From NCBI GenBank assembly GCA_013178225.1, contig JABLXE010000003.1:186001-250000 (forward strand): DNA of 64,000 nt, read 5' to 3'. The notes under the pieces were generated by a model that worked only from the letters and a program-made list of their open reading frames with translations, made no database searches and was not told the DNA's origin. Positions 10,387 to 17,620 of this stretch are shown piece after piece. Source of the stretch: Methanotrichaceae archaeon (GTDB lineage Archaea > Halobacteriota > Methanosarcinia > Methanotrichales > Methanotrichaceae). Every line of letters starts with the position of its first letter. Position 1 is the stretch's first letter. The translations under genes were made by a program, and so were the position numbers.

Positions 10387-11676
10387 TCAGTATCGAACCA
10401 TCAGCCTGCTGAGGGTGCCGATCAGCAGCAGCATCAGGCCCCAACCGATGAGGCGTTCCAGGATGGATGAGCAGATATGTCGCTTCAGCAGCCGGTGGTA
10501 CTCGTCATCGCCGAAAGGATACCATTCACGGGGAAGCGAGAGCAGTGTCGTGGCGGAGAAGGCCATGGATGCCTTCAGCCTCTGTTTGAACCGGTAGTCG
10601 TAGCTCATGGAACCCTTCCGCAGATTGGAACACAAGAACAACCCCAAATCCCAGGACTCGAAATACAGGCCGAAAAGGACGACCACCAGCACTCCGGAGA
10701 GTATGGGATTTTGCCAGCGGACCCCGTATCCGCAAGTGATCCAGGCAACGCTGTCCCAGATTCTCTCCGTCCATTCGTGGTTTGTTCGATTGGCCCTTTT
10801 CCATTCACGATACTGGTAGTAGCAGCTGTCTGCGTCGTCATACTGCCCTAGCTTCCTAAAATTGCCGATCAGCAGAATGTACCCTGGTTCATCGCTCAAC
10901 AGCTGATCGTGAATTGAGTCCCAGCTAATAATGAATTTATCAAATTTTATATTATTTACGTTGAGCGGTTTCTCGAAGACCACTCCCTGGAAGTTCGATT
11001 CTGAATCGAACTGGGCCTCGCTGAAATCGGCCAACCCGTTGAACTGGGTTCCTAAGAACAAGGCATTTCCACTAAATATTGCCTTTTGGAAGTTGGCATC
11101 TCCCTCGAAGACCGAGTTTTTAAAACGAACCTCATCGACGTTGAAATTGGCGAAATTGAAGCTGACGTCATCCTTAAAATTGCACAGATGGAAGTCGGCC
11201 AGATTTCCGTCAAACCTCGAGTTTCTAAAGGTCGAAAATCCAAAGAAAACCGATCTCCAGAAATTGGCCGCTCCTTCGAAAGCTGCGGAACGAAAAGATG
11301 CCCATTCGTGAAATTTGCACTGGCTGAAATTGGAATACTCCCGAAATTCCGCCTTCTTAAAAGATGCAGTACCATAAAAGTCGGTTTTTTCAAAGCTCAC
11401 CGGCTGATCAAAGATGGTTCCGTTGAAGGATATATTTCCCCTGATATCACAATCGATGATGCTGATGGGCGATCCGATCAACCTGGGAGACGAATCGTTG
11501 ACCGAATCCAGATTGACGTCCCCTGAGATAATCACGGACTCGTAATTCACAGGCTCGAGGTTTGCTATTTTCTCAACAACGACCACCGAGGATATGACCG
11601 GCAGATCACCTAGCCCGGGCGATGAAACCGCATTCAAAAGGATAATAAAAAACAAAAAAACTGGGAGTCGATTCAC
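10387..11676 (-). CDS. Exported pentapeptide-repeat protein with C-terminal membrane (channel-like) domain
   Basis: 429 residues. Residues 1-24 are a signal sequence. From about 60 to 270 the sequence follows the five-residue periodicity of pentapeptide repeats with central Phe/Leu (for example ASFRSAAFEGAANFWRS, NLADFHLCNFKDDVSF), which folds as a right-handed beta-helix. The C-terminal 180 residues have a linker (YYQYREWKRANRTNHEW) and hydrophobic segments near residues 325-345 and 405-425, with an intervening segment SATTLLSLP before the last helix. This resembles the two-helix channel-like ends seen on other pentapeptide proteins. Its function is unknown; the beta-helix would lie outside or at the membrane face. 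It is followed after 46 bp by no same-strand partner except the upstream TPR gene at 11723. Confidence 0.8.
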   Translation of the reverse strand: MNRLPVFLFFIILLNAVSSPGLGDLPVISSVVVVEKIANLEPVNYESVIISGDVNLDSVNDSSPRLIGSPISIIDCDIRGNISFNGTIFDQPVSFEKTDFYGTASFKKAEFREYSNFSQCKFHEWASFRSAAFEGAANFWRSVFFGFSTFRNSRFDGNLADFHLCNFKDDVSFNFANFNVDEVRFKNSVFEGDANFQKAIFSGNALFLGTQFNGLADFSEAQFDSESNFQGVVFEKPLNVNNIKFDKFIISWDSIHDQLLSDEPGYILLIGNFRKLGQYDDADSCYYQYREWKRANRTNHEWTERIWDSVAWITCGYGVRWQNPILSGVLVVVLFGLYFESWDLGLFLCSNLRKGSMSYDYRFKQRLKASMAFSATTLLSLPREWYPFGDDEYHRLLKRHICSSILERLIGWGLMLLLIGTLSRLMVRY

Positions 11677-11722
11677 GAAGCCTCCGACAAAGAGCGGCCC
11701 TCAGGTGCCCGCCCTAGGACCG

Positions 11723-12388
11723 CTATCCCTCCTGTTTGCTGCTCTGCTCACTTACACCGCATTTGGTTGATTTTTTAAGGGCGATCTCTGCCTCCTTGTT
11801 CTGCCCAAGCTTCAGATGAGCCTTGTACTTATCATACCAGGCATCTCCGAAATAGGGATCTGCTTCTGTGGCCTTATCGAAGCATTCCAGAGCTTTCTGG
11901 TAGTCTTCGTCTTGCAGGTAATAGTAAATGCCCTTATTGTTCCAGGCATGAGCATTTTCCGGACAGATCTTCAGAGCTCCATCGACCGAGGCAAAGGCGG
12001 CCTCATACTCCTCTAGCGAGAATTGGGCCCACCCCTTCTGGTCCAGGCACTGGCAGCAAGATGGATCTAGAGACAAGGCCCGATCAAAGTACTTGATAGC
12101 TCCCTCATAATCTTCATTGTTGTCGCTCAGGACCCTGCCCTTTCCATAGAGTGCCAAGAAGCGCTGCTCATCTGTAAGCCCGGAGCAATCTTCTATGGCC
12201 CAATCGAAGTATCTCTCGGCAACTTCAAAATCATGCGAGCCCGGCTGAATCTGATCCAGGGTCTTGTCTAGCTCGGAAATGCTCATATTTTGCCAGTCGT
12301 ATCCTTCATCTCCAGATGTCATCAAAAATATAATGAAGGGCACCATGGCGGTCAATAGAATCAATTTGAATTTTATAGTAATTTTCAA
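11723..12388 (-). CDS. Membrane-anchored tetratricopeptide-repeat protein
   Basis: 221 residues. Residues 7-24 are a hydrophobic signal or anchor. From about residue 60 there are at least four TPR units with the spaced Gly/Ala/aromatic/Pro pattern (DYEGAIKYFDRALSLDPSC, EYEAAFASVDGALKICPEN, DYQKALECFDKATEADPYF, GQNKEAEIALKKS). TPRs scaffold protein contacts. It lies 46 bp upstream of the pentapeptide gene on the same strand, so the two could form an operon acting at the cell envelope. No enzymatic motif was seen. Confidence 0.8.
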   Translation of the reverse strand: MKITIKFKLILLTAMVPFIIFLMTSGDEGYDWQNMSISELDKTLDQIQPGSHDFEVAERYFDWAIEDCSGLTDEQRFLALYGKGRVLSDNNEDYEGAIKYFDRALSLDPSCCQCLDQKGWAQFSLEEYEAAFASVDGALKICPENAHAWNNKGIYYYLQDEDYQKALECFDKATEADPYFGDAWYDKYKAHLKLGQNKEAEIALKKSTKCGVSEQSSKQEG

Positions 12389-12665
12389 GTCTGGAAACCC
12401 CCAAATAAATATCCATATTTAATCGATATAAAATTTGCGACAAGCAGGTTTGACCATTAATAAAACCATACTTTCAATTAAGCCATTGCCACAGCTCGTC
12501 TTATCTAGCATCGAGCCGATTGGCCGCCAATATCAGGCCAGGGCACCGATCTTCGGTACCAAGCAGAGCAGATAGTGCCCTTGGATTAATAGAGCGAACA
12601 TTATTTTAAAATTGGATTAAAATAAGTGCCGACGTATCAATCGCAAGATTTTTAAACTAATAAAT

Positions 12666-12776
12666 ATGAATATTAAGGAAAACCTAGCCAATCTTGGGTC
12701 TGTTGAGATTTTAAAATTGGATCCAACAAAAGCACAGAGAATTCTAAAAGATTGGGTTGGGGCTCTCGAAAACTAG
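12666..12776 (+). CDS. Possible 36-residue small protein before the TPR-like gene
   Basis: An ATG-started frame of 37 codons with amphipathic, protein-like composition (MNIKENLANLGSVEILKLD then PTKAQRILKDWVGALEN). It stops 20 bp before the start of the next gene. An AT-rich TTTTTAAAC/AATAAATA tract precedes it closely, so a transcript starting there might miss this ATG. It could be a genuine leader-coded small protein or a fragment. No family was recognised. Confidence 0.35.
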   Translation: MNIKENLANLGSVEILKLDPTKAQRILKDWVGALEN

Positions 12777-12796
12777 GAGAATTTGGAGGAATTTGT

Positions 12797-13075
12797 ATGA
12801 CCAGACCTGAATGGAGTAACGATGCGGACATGAAAACTGTCGACAATGCATTGAATAAGCGCAAGGATGAGGCCCTGAAAGATATCGAGAATGCTATGAA
12901 TAGAATGGCTGATCCTTCGAAGAAGGCCCACTCTTTAACTCACAAAGGGGTCATATTGTATCACAATAATGACTATGCTGGTGCCAGGGACGCTTTTGTG
13001 AAAGCAATTGTAATGGATTCCCGAGATAGTGACGCTATTACCAATCTTGGAAGGATGAACGAGAGAAAACAATAA
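12797..13075 (+). CDS. Small TPR-like protein
   Basis: 92 residues from ATG 12797, chosen because GGAGGA lies six bases upstream; an in-frame upstream start at 12752 has no such signal. An N-terminal charged helix (NALNKRKDEALKDIENAMNRM) is followed by one and a half TPR-type helix pairs (HSLTHKGVILYHNNDYAGARDAFVKAIVMDSRDSDAITNLGRM, in broken form here). There is no signal peptide, so it is cytoplasmic. It probably mediates protein contacts; the partner is unknown. It follows the 36-residue ORF by 20 bp. Confidence 0.65.
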   Translation: MTRPEWSNDADMKTVDNALNKRKDEALKDIENAMNRMADPSKKAHSLTHKGVILYHNNDYAGARDAFVKAIVMDSRDSDAITNLGRMNERKQ

Positions 13076-13470
13076 GATCAGGGGCGTGACAATCTCTATG
13101 CATACGATCTAGGCTTATTACCTGGGATGTTCACTAAAATGCAGATCCAGTAATCCTGCAAGGACCTTCAATTTAGTGCAAAGTCAATACAGCTTATTTC
13201 TCATATCAGTATTTTCATTCCTTATGTTCAGCACTATCAGCATTCCAATCATCATTTGGGATGAGGTTCTCCTCAGAATTTAAAACTTGCCTGCAAGAGT
13301 AACTCAAATGTACTTCACCACACGATGGTGTCAAGAAGCTAATTCCGATCAAAACAACACTTCTATTAATAAGTGTTAATATTATTTCTGACTAACGTTC
13401 TTAAAACATACTAATATTAGAAAAGTTCTTAAATTATGATGGATTAAGCTCAATTCCAACGGAGGAAATT
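13076..13470. other. Intergenic region upstream of the ABC-transporter operon
   Basis: 395 bp without a gene. It contains a perfect inverted repeat (13356-13377), a direct repeat of GTTCTTAAA (about 13397 and 13426) and an AT-rich TTAAATTA tract near 13430 suited as a TATA box. It is the likely control region of the transporter. Confidence 0.55.
13356..13377. promoter_or_regulatory. Perfect 7-bp inverted repeat, candidate operator
   Basis: AACACTT (13356-13362) and AAGTGTT (13371-13377) are exact inverted copies with an 8-bp AT-rich spacer. They lie about 95 bp before the leader ORF and upstream of the probable TATA box. The spacing of about 1.5 helical turns is compatible with a dimeric regulator. 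The regulator is unknown. Confidence 0.35.
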
Positions 13471-13521
13471 ATGATGCACGGAATTGATGAACTCGTTCTG
13501 ATACGGGGGAGGCTTCCATGA
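13471..13521 (+). CDS. 16-residue leader ORF translationally coupled to the binding-protein gene
   Basis: An ATG at 13471, six bases after a GGAGG, opens a 17-codon frame (MMHGIDELVLIRGRLP). Its TGA overlaps the ATG of the solute-binding-protein gene as ATGA. The strong ribosome site and exact overlap suggest translational coupling or a control peptide rather than chance. No homologous peptide is known to me. Confidence 0.45.
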   Translation: MMHGIDELVLIRGRLP

Positions 13522-15059
13522 GCCGGACCCTTGGACTGGCTGCCGCGGGCCTGATGCTCCTCATTCTCTGCAGCACGGCTCTTGCTGTCGATGAGGTGGA
13601 GGTTCTAACCATTGCCGACTCGACCGGCGACTGGGGGTTCCCATCGCCCTACGGCCACTACTCGCGCGGCCCCGGCTATGTGCGCATGAGCCTGATCTTC
13701 GACACCCTGGTGTGGAAAAACGAAAACGGCTTCGTCCCCGCGCTGGCGGAGAGCTGGGAATACCTGTCTGACGAAGACGCCTACGTCTTCAACCTGAGGG
13801 ACGACGTCACCTGGAATGATGCAGAACCCTTCTCTGCAGATGATGTGGTCTTCACCTTCGATTACATCGGCGACCACCCCTACCAGTGGGTCGATGCCGG
13901 CATTGTAAAAGACGTTGAAGCGCTGGACGAGAATACCGTTAAGATCACCCTGGAAAAGCCCTACGCACCCTTCCTGGACCAGGTGGCGGGCACCCTTCCC
14001 ATCCTTCCTGAGCACGTCTATCAGAGCGTGAACGACCCGGAAGGATTCCAGGAAGATGAAGCGCTCACAGGAACCGGTCCGTTCAAGCTGGTCGATTACA
14101 ATAAGGCCCAGGGAACCTACCTCTATGAGGCCAACGAGAACTACTACCAGGGATCGCCCAAGGTGAAGCAGCTGCGCTTCGTGAAGGTGAGCGAGGAGAT
14201 GGCAGGAGCATCGCTCAAGAAGGGCGATGTCGACGCCGCAGCGGTTCAGGGAGAGATGGTTGACGATCTAAAGAACGCGGGCTTCAAGGTAATCGAAGGC
14301 TCGCACGACTGGAACGCCAAGCTCATGATGAACCATAAGGCTGCGCCCCTATCGGACGTCAGGCTCCGCCAGGCCCTGGCCTACGCCATCGACCGCGAAG
14401 CCCTGGTGGACACGGCCCTTCGAGGCTACGGCCTGCCCGGCAGCCCCGGACTCTATGCCTCTGACAACCAGTGGTACAACCCCGACCAGGAGGAATACTC
14501 CTATGATCCCGACGAGGCAGGGGACCTTCTGGAGGATATGGGCTATTCCATAGACGGCCAGTACTATTCCAAGGATGGCAAACCTCTGGAGCTGGAGCTG
14601 CTGGTCACCTCTACCAACGAGCGCGCCGGCGAGATGATCAAACAGCAGCTGGAGGAGGCCGGAATTAAGGTCGATATGAGGAGCGTTGATTCCAAGACCC
14701 TGGATAGCCTGGTCGGCGAGTGGACCTTCGACCTGGCCTTAAGCGGCCACGGCGGCCTCGGCGGCGACCCTAATATCCTGAACAAGGTCATCATCGGCCA
14801 GGGATTCAACAGCGCCCGCTATGATGCCGACCCCAAGCTCACCGAAGTCCTGCAGAAACAGAACGCCGAGATGGACCCTGAAAAGCGGAAGACCCTGGTC
14901 TTCGAGGCCCAGGAGATCTACGCCCAGGATATGCCGGCACTGTCTCTGTACTACACCGATTCTTACTGGGCTTCCGATGACAAGGTGGACTTCTACTACA
15001 CCTACGGCGGCGTTGGAAGCGGCGTGCCCATTGCCATTAACAAGATGGCCCTGGTGTGA
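13518..15059 (+). CDS. ABC transporter substrate-binding protein, family 5 (peptide/nickel type)
   Basis: 513 residues. Residues 1-23 are a signal peptide ending ALA. The mature part has the family-5 pattern: LIFDTLVWKNENGFVPALAESWE, YVFNLRDDVTWNDAEPFSADDVVFTFDY, LTGTGPFKLVDY, LRQALAYAIDREALV and a C-terminal LVFEAQEIYAQDMPALSLYY, in order. It captures a peptide, nickel chelate or similar solute outside the membrane and delivers it to the permeases at 15778 and 16751. The start is supported by GGGAGG eight bases upstream and the coupling with the leader ORF. A T-rich tract near 15105 may end part of the transcript. The substrate cannot be fixed from sequence. Confidence 0.93.
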   Translation: MSRTLGLAAAGLMLLILCSTALAVDEVEVLTIADSTGDWGFPSPYGHYSRGPGYVRMSLIFDTLVWKNENGFVPALAESWEYLSDEDAYVFNLRDDVTWNDAEPFSADDVVFTFDYIGDHPYQWVDAGIVKDVEALDENTVKITLEKPYAPFLDQVAGTLPILPEHVYQSVNDPEGFQEDEALTGTGPFKLVDYNKAQGTYLYEANENYYQGSPKVKQLRFVKVSEEMAGASLKKGDVDAAAVQGEMVDDLKNAGFKVIEGSHDWNAKLMMNHKAAPLSDVRLRQALAYAIDREALVDTALRGYGLPGSPGLYASDNQWYNPDQEEYSYDPDEAGDLLEDMGYSIDGQYYSKDGKPLELELLVTSTNERAGEMIKQQLEEAGIKVDMRSVDSKTLDSLVGEWTFDLALSGHGGLGGDPNILNKVIIGQGFNSARYDADPKLTEVLQKQNAEMDPEKRKTLVFEAQEIYAQDMPALSLYYTDSYWASDDKVDFYYTYGGVGSGVPIAINKMALV

Positions 15060-15340
15060 GTCAGGCTCCAAGACACGGACAGCGGCGCGATCTGCCGCCC
15101 GTACTTTTTTTGAGATCCGGGGCTGGGTTCGTATTACATTCGTCCGTTTGAAGTGACTGTCAATATTATCTCGGCAATCAAATGACAATTCATATTCTGG
15201 CATGGGAAAGACATATTAATTGATAGCTAATATGGAAATATAGTGTTACTAAGGATTACGATTAAGATCCTGGGACCATGTCGATCTCTGAAGCCTAAAA
15301 TGTGAAATGTGAGTTGATACCCTTGCCAGAAGGAACTTCT

Positions 15341-15781
15341 ATGGCTTTGCGGCCCATCGGGGTCGTACACACCCCCTACCAGAAGCGAGAAGACATCCCC
15401 CGCCAGGGCAGGCTCTCTTCCGAGATCTGCGAGATCGAGGTGTTCGAGGAGTACGCCGCCGGGCTAAAGGACATCGAGCAGTGCACACACCTATTCGTCC
15501 TCTTCTGGCTGCATCTTTCCAATCGAGAGATGCTGACCGCCAGGCCGCCCATGGACGGCCAGGAGCACGGCGTCTTTGCCACGCGCTCGCCCAACAGGCC
15601 CAATCCCATCGCCCTGGACGTGGTCGAGCTGATAGAGGTTAACGAGAGAAAGCTCAAGGTTAAAGGGATGGACGCTCTGGACGGGTCGTGCCTTCTGGAC
15701 CTCAAGCCCTATTCGGCGGCCATTGACAGCTTTCCGCTGGCCAGGATCGGATGGGCCAAGGAAGGGGACATAGGAAGATGA
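15341..15781 (+). CDS. trmO: TrmO-family (TsaA/YaeB) SAM-dependent protein
   Basis: 146 residues from ATG 15341 (AAGGA nine bases before); a GTG at 15302 is a weaker alternative. The sequence carries the family core: LRPIGVVHTPYQKREDIPRQG, a central LFVLFWLH strand, and the signature GVFATRSPNRPNPIALDVVEL, then LDGSCLLDLKPY. Family members methylate N6-threonylcarbamoyladenosine 37 of tRNAs reading ACY codons, using S-adenosylmethionine. The gene lies inside the ABC-transporter cluster and its TGA overlaps the permease ATG (ATGA). This suggests either convenience of expression or a different, transport-linked role for this archaeal member. Confidence 0.85.
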   Translation: MALRPIGVVHTPYQKREDIPRQGRLSSEICEIEVFEEYAAGLKDIEQCTHLFVLFWLHLSNREMLTARPPMDGQEHGVFATRSPNRPNPIALDVVELIEVNERKLKVKGMDALDGSCLLDLKPYSAAIDSFPLARIGWAKEGDIGR

Positions 15782-16761
15782 ACGCTTCACGACCGCCACA
15801 CGGCAATTTTATCAACTACTTGCTGGCTCTGGTGGCCATCTTCTCCCTGAACTTCATACTGCCAAGGATGATGCCCGGCGACCCGCTTCACGCCATTTAT
15901 GGCGATGAGGCCCTGGTGGCCATGACTCCGCAGATGGAGGCCTACCTGACGGAGAAGTTTGCCCTGAACCAGCCCTGGTCCAGCCAGTTTACGGCCTATG
16001 CCAGCGGACTTCTGCAGGGCGACCTGGGCTACTCCTATTACTACAAAGACCAGGTGTCAACGGTGATAATGGGAGCTCTTCCCTGGACTCTGCTTCTTGC
16101 CGGGCTGGCCCTGATAATCGCCACGATTCTGGGTACAGCCTTGGGAATAGAGTCCGGCTACCGCAGGGGGCGACCTCTGGACAGGGGATTGATCGCCAGC
16201 CTCATGTTCCTGAGCGGCTTTCCCGACTTCTTCGTGGGAATTCTGCTGTTGCTGATATTCGGCGTCTGCCTGGGAGTAGCCCCCCTGTCGGGAGCCACTA
16301 CTCCTTACAGCGGTGCTACAGGCTTGGCTTACGCCCTGGATGTGGCTCACCACCTGATCCTGCCTCTTTCGGCACTGGTGCTGGTACAGCTGGGAGGAAT
16401 TTACCTGCTGACCAGGAACACCATGGTATCGGTTCTAAAGGAGCGATTCATCATGACCGCCAGGGCCAAGGGCTGCTCTGATAGTCGCATAAGATACGAA
16501 CATGCCGGAAGAAACTCGCTTCTGCCGGTGGTTACTGCCACCGGAATGAGGCTTCCTCAGATCATAACCGGCGCTCTCTTCATCGAGATCGTTTTCTCCT
16601 ATCCCGGCGTGGGCTCGCTTTTGAGCAGTTCCCTTGATGCCCGGGATTATCCGCTAATTCAAGGAATTCTACTGCTGGTAACAGTGGCCGTTCTGACAGC
16701 CAACCTGGGCGTGGACCTGCTCTATCGCAGGCTGGACCCGAGGGTGAGATATGCACACTAA
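15778..16761 (+). CDS. ABC transporter permease, DppB/NikB type
   Basis: 327 residues from ATG 15778, which overlaps the trmO stop and has AGGAAG upstream. The family N-terminus is present: one helix (LALVAIFSLNFILPRMMPGDP), then the extracytoplasmic segment ALNQPWSSQFTAYASGLLQGDLGYS. Five further helices and the cytoplasmic EAA-type loop (ERFIMTARAKGCSDSRIRYEHAGRNSLLP) follow near residue 225. It forms the channel with the DppC-type subunit encoded next (overlap of 11 bp) and couples to the fused ATPase. Confidence 0.93.
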   Translation: MNASRPPHGNFINYLLALVAIFSLNFILPRMMPGDPLHAIYGDEALVAMTPQMEAYLTEKFALNQPWSSQFTAYASGLLQGDLGYSYYYKDQVSTVIMGALPWTLLLAGLALIIATILGTALGIESGYRRGRPLDRGLIASLMFLSGFPDFFVGILLLLIFGVCLGVAPLSGATTPYSGATGLAYALDVAHHLILPLSALVLVQLGGIYLLTRNTMVSVLKERFIMTARAKGCSDSRIRYEHAGRNSLLPVVTATGMRLPQIITGALFIEIVFSYPGVGSLLSSSLDARDYPLIQGILLLVTVAVLTANLGVDLLYRRLDPRVRYAH

Positions 16762-17620
16762 TCCCCTCATGGATGTCCTGAGAGATCCCTTGGGAAAAGC
16801 CGGAATAATTTTGCTGGCGGCAATCACCCTGATGGCCGTCTTTGCTCCATTCCTGAGCGATTATTCGCCTAACCAATACACCGGAGAGATATTCAGCCGG
16901 CCTTCGGCGGAACACCCGCTGGGAACGGACTCCGTAGGCCAGGACATCTGGAGCAGGCTTTTATGGGGTGCCAGGACTTCTCTGGCCGTAGGAGCCGCAG
17001 TAGCTCTAATATCCACCATCTGCAGCATATTTATCGGAGCCACCTCGGCCATCTTCGGAGGCCTCTACGACCGGTTCTGGATGAGAATAGTTGACGCCAT
17101 GCTGGCCATACCCGCCATAATTGTGATGATCCTAGTGGCCGCGTACCTTCGCCCCGATCTCTTGATTTTAGTGCTGCTGCTCTCTGCCTTTTCCTGGCCT
17201 CCTGGAGCCAGAATACTGCGGGCTCAGACTCTGTCTCTAAAGGAGAGGATGCATGTGTCCGCTGCGGCCACGTTCGGAGCGGGCTGGAGCCATATCCTGA
17301 AAAGACACATCATCCCGGACCTCTCGCCTATCATCGTGGCGGTGATGATTGCCGACTGCCGAAGGGCCATCTTCATGGAGGCCGGACTGTCCTTTTTGGG
17401 GGTTTCTGATCCCACAATGGTCAGCTGGGGAAAGATCATGCATCAGTCGCTGCAATTCACCTACCTGGACGTGTGGCAGTGGTGGCTGGTTCCTGCTGGA
17501 ATTGCGCTGTCTCTGACGCTGGTCGGGCTGAGCTTGATTGGATTTTCGCTGGAATCGGCCATGGATCCGAGGCTGGCATCCAGACCCAGGAAAGAGATAG
17601 GAGGTGGAAGCGATGCTTGA
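16751..17620 (+). CDS. ABC transporter permease, DppC/NikC type
   Basis: 289 residues with six predicted helices. The N-terminal cytoplasmic part and first helix are followed by the diagnostic HPLGTDSVGQDIWSRLLWGAR segment (residues about 56-76). The EAA loop is HVSAAATFGAGWSHILKRHIIPDL, and the C-terminal GLSFLGVSDPTMVSWGKIMHQS and MDPRL match the family. It pairs with the upstream permease. The last eight bases overlap the ATPase gene, so the subunits are translationally linked. Confidence 0.93.
   Translation: MHTNPLMDVLRDPLGKAGIILLAAITLMAVFAPFLSDYSPNQYTGEIFSRPSAEHPLGTDSVGQDIWSRLLWGARTSLAVGAAVALISTICSIFIGATSAIFGGLYDRFWMRIVDAMLAIPAIIVMILVAAYLRPDLLILVLLLSAFSWPPGARILRAQTLSLKERMHVSAAATFGAGWSHILKRHIIPDLSPIIVAVMIADCRRAIFMEAGLSFLGVSDPTMVSWGKIMHQSLQFTYLDVWQWWLVPAGIALSLTLVGLSLIGFSLESAMDPRLASRPRKEIGGGSDA

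Noticed and set aside
13373-13398. A GTGTTA-N14-TAACGT pattern resembling a nickel-regulator site
   Set aside because: One half-site is imperfect and the better inverted repeat at 13356-13377 overlaps it; no nikR is visible.
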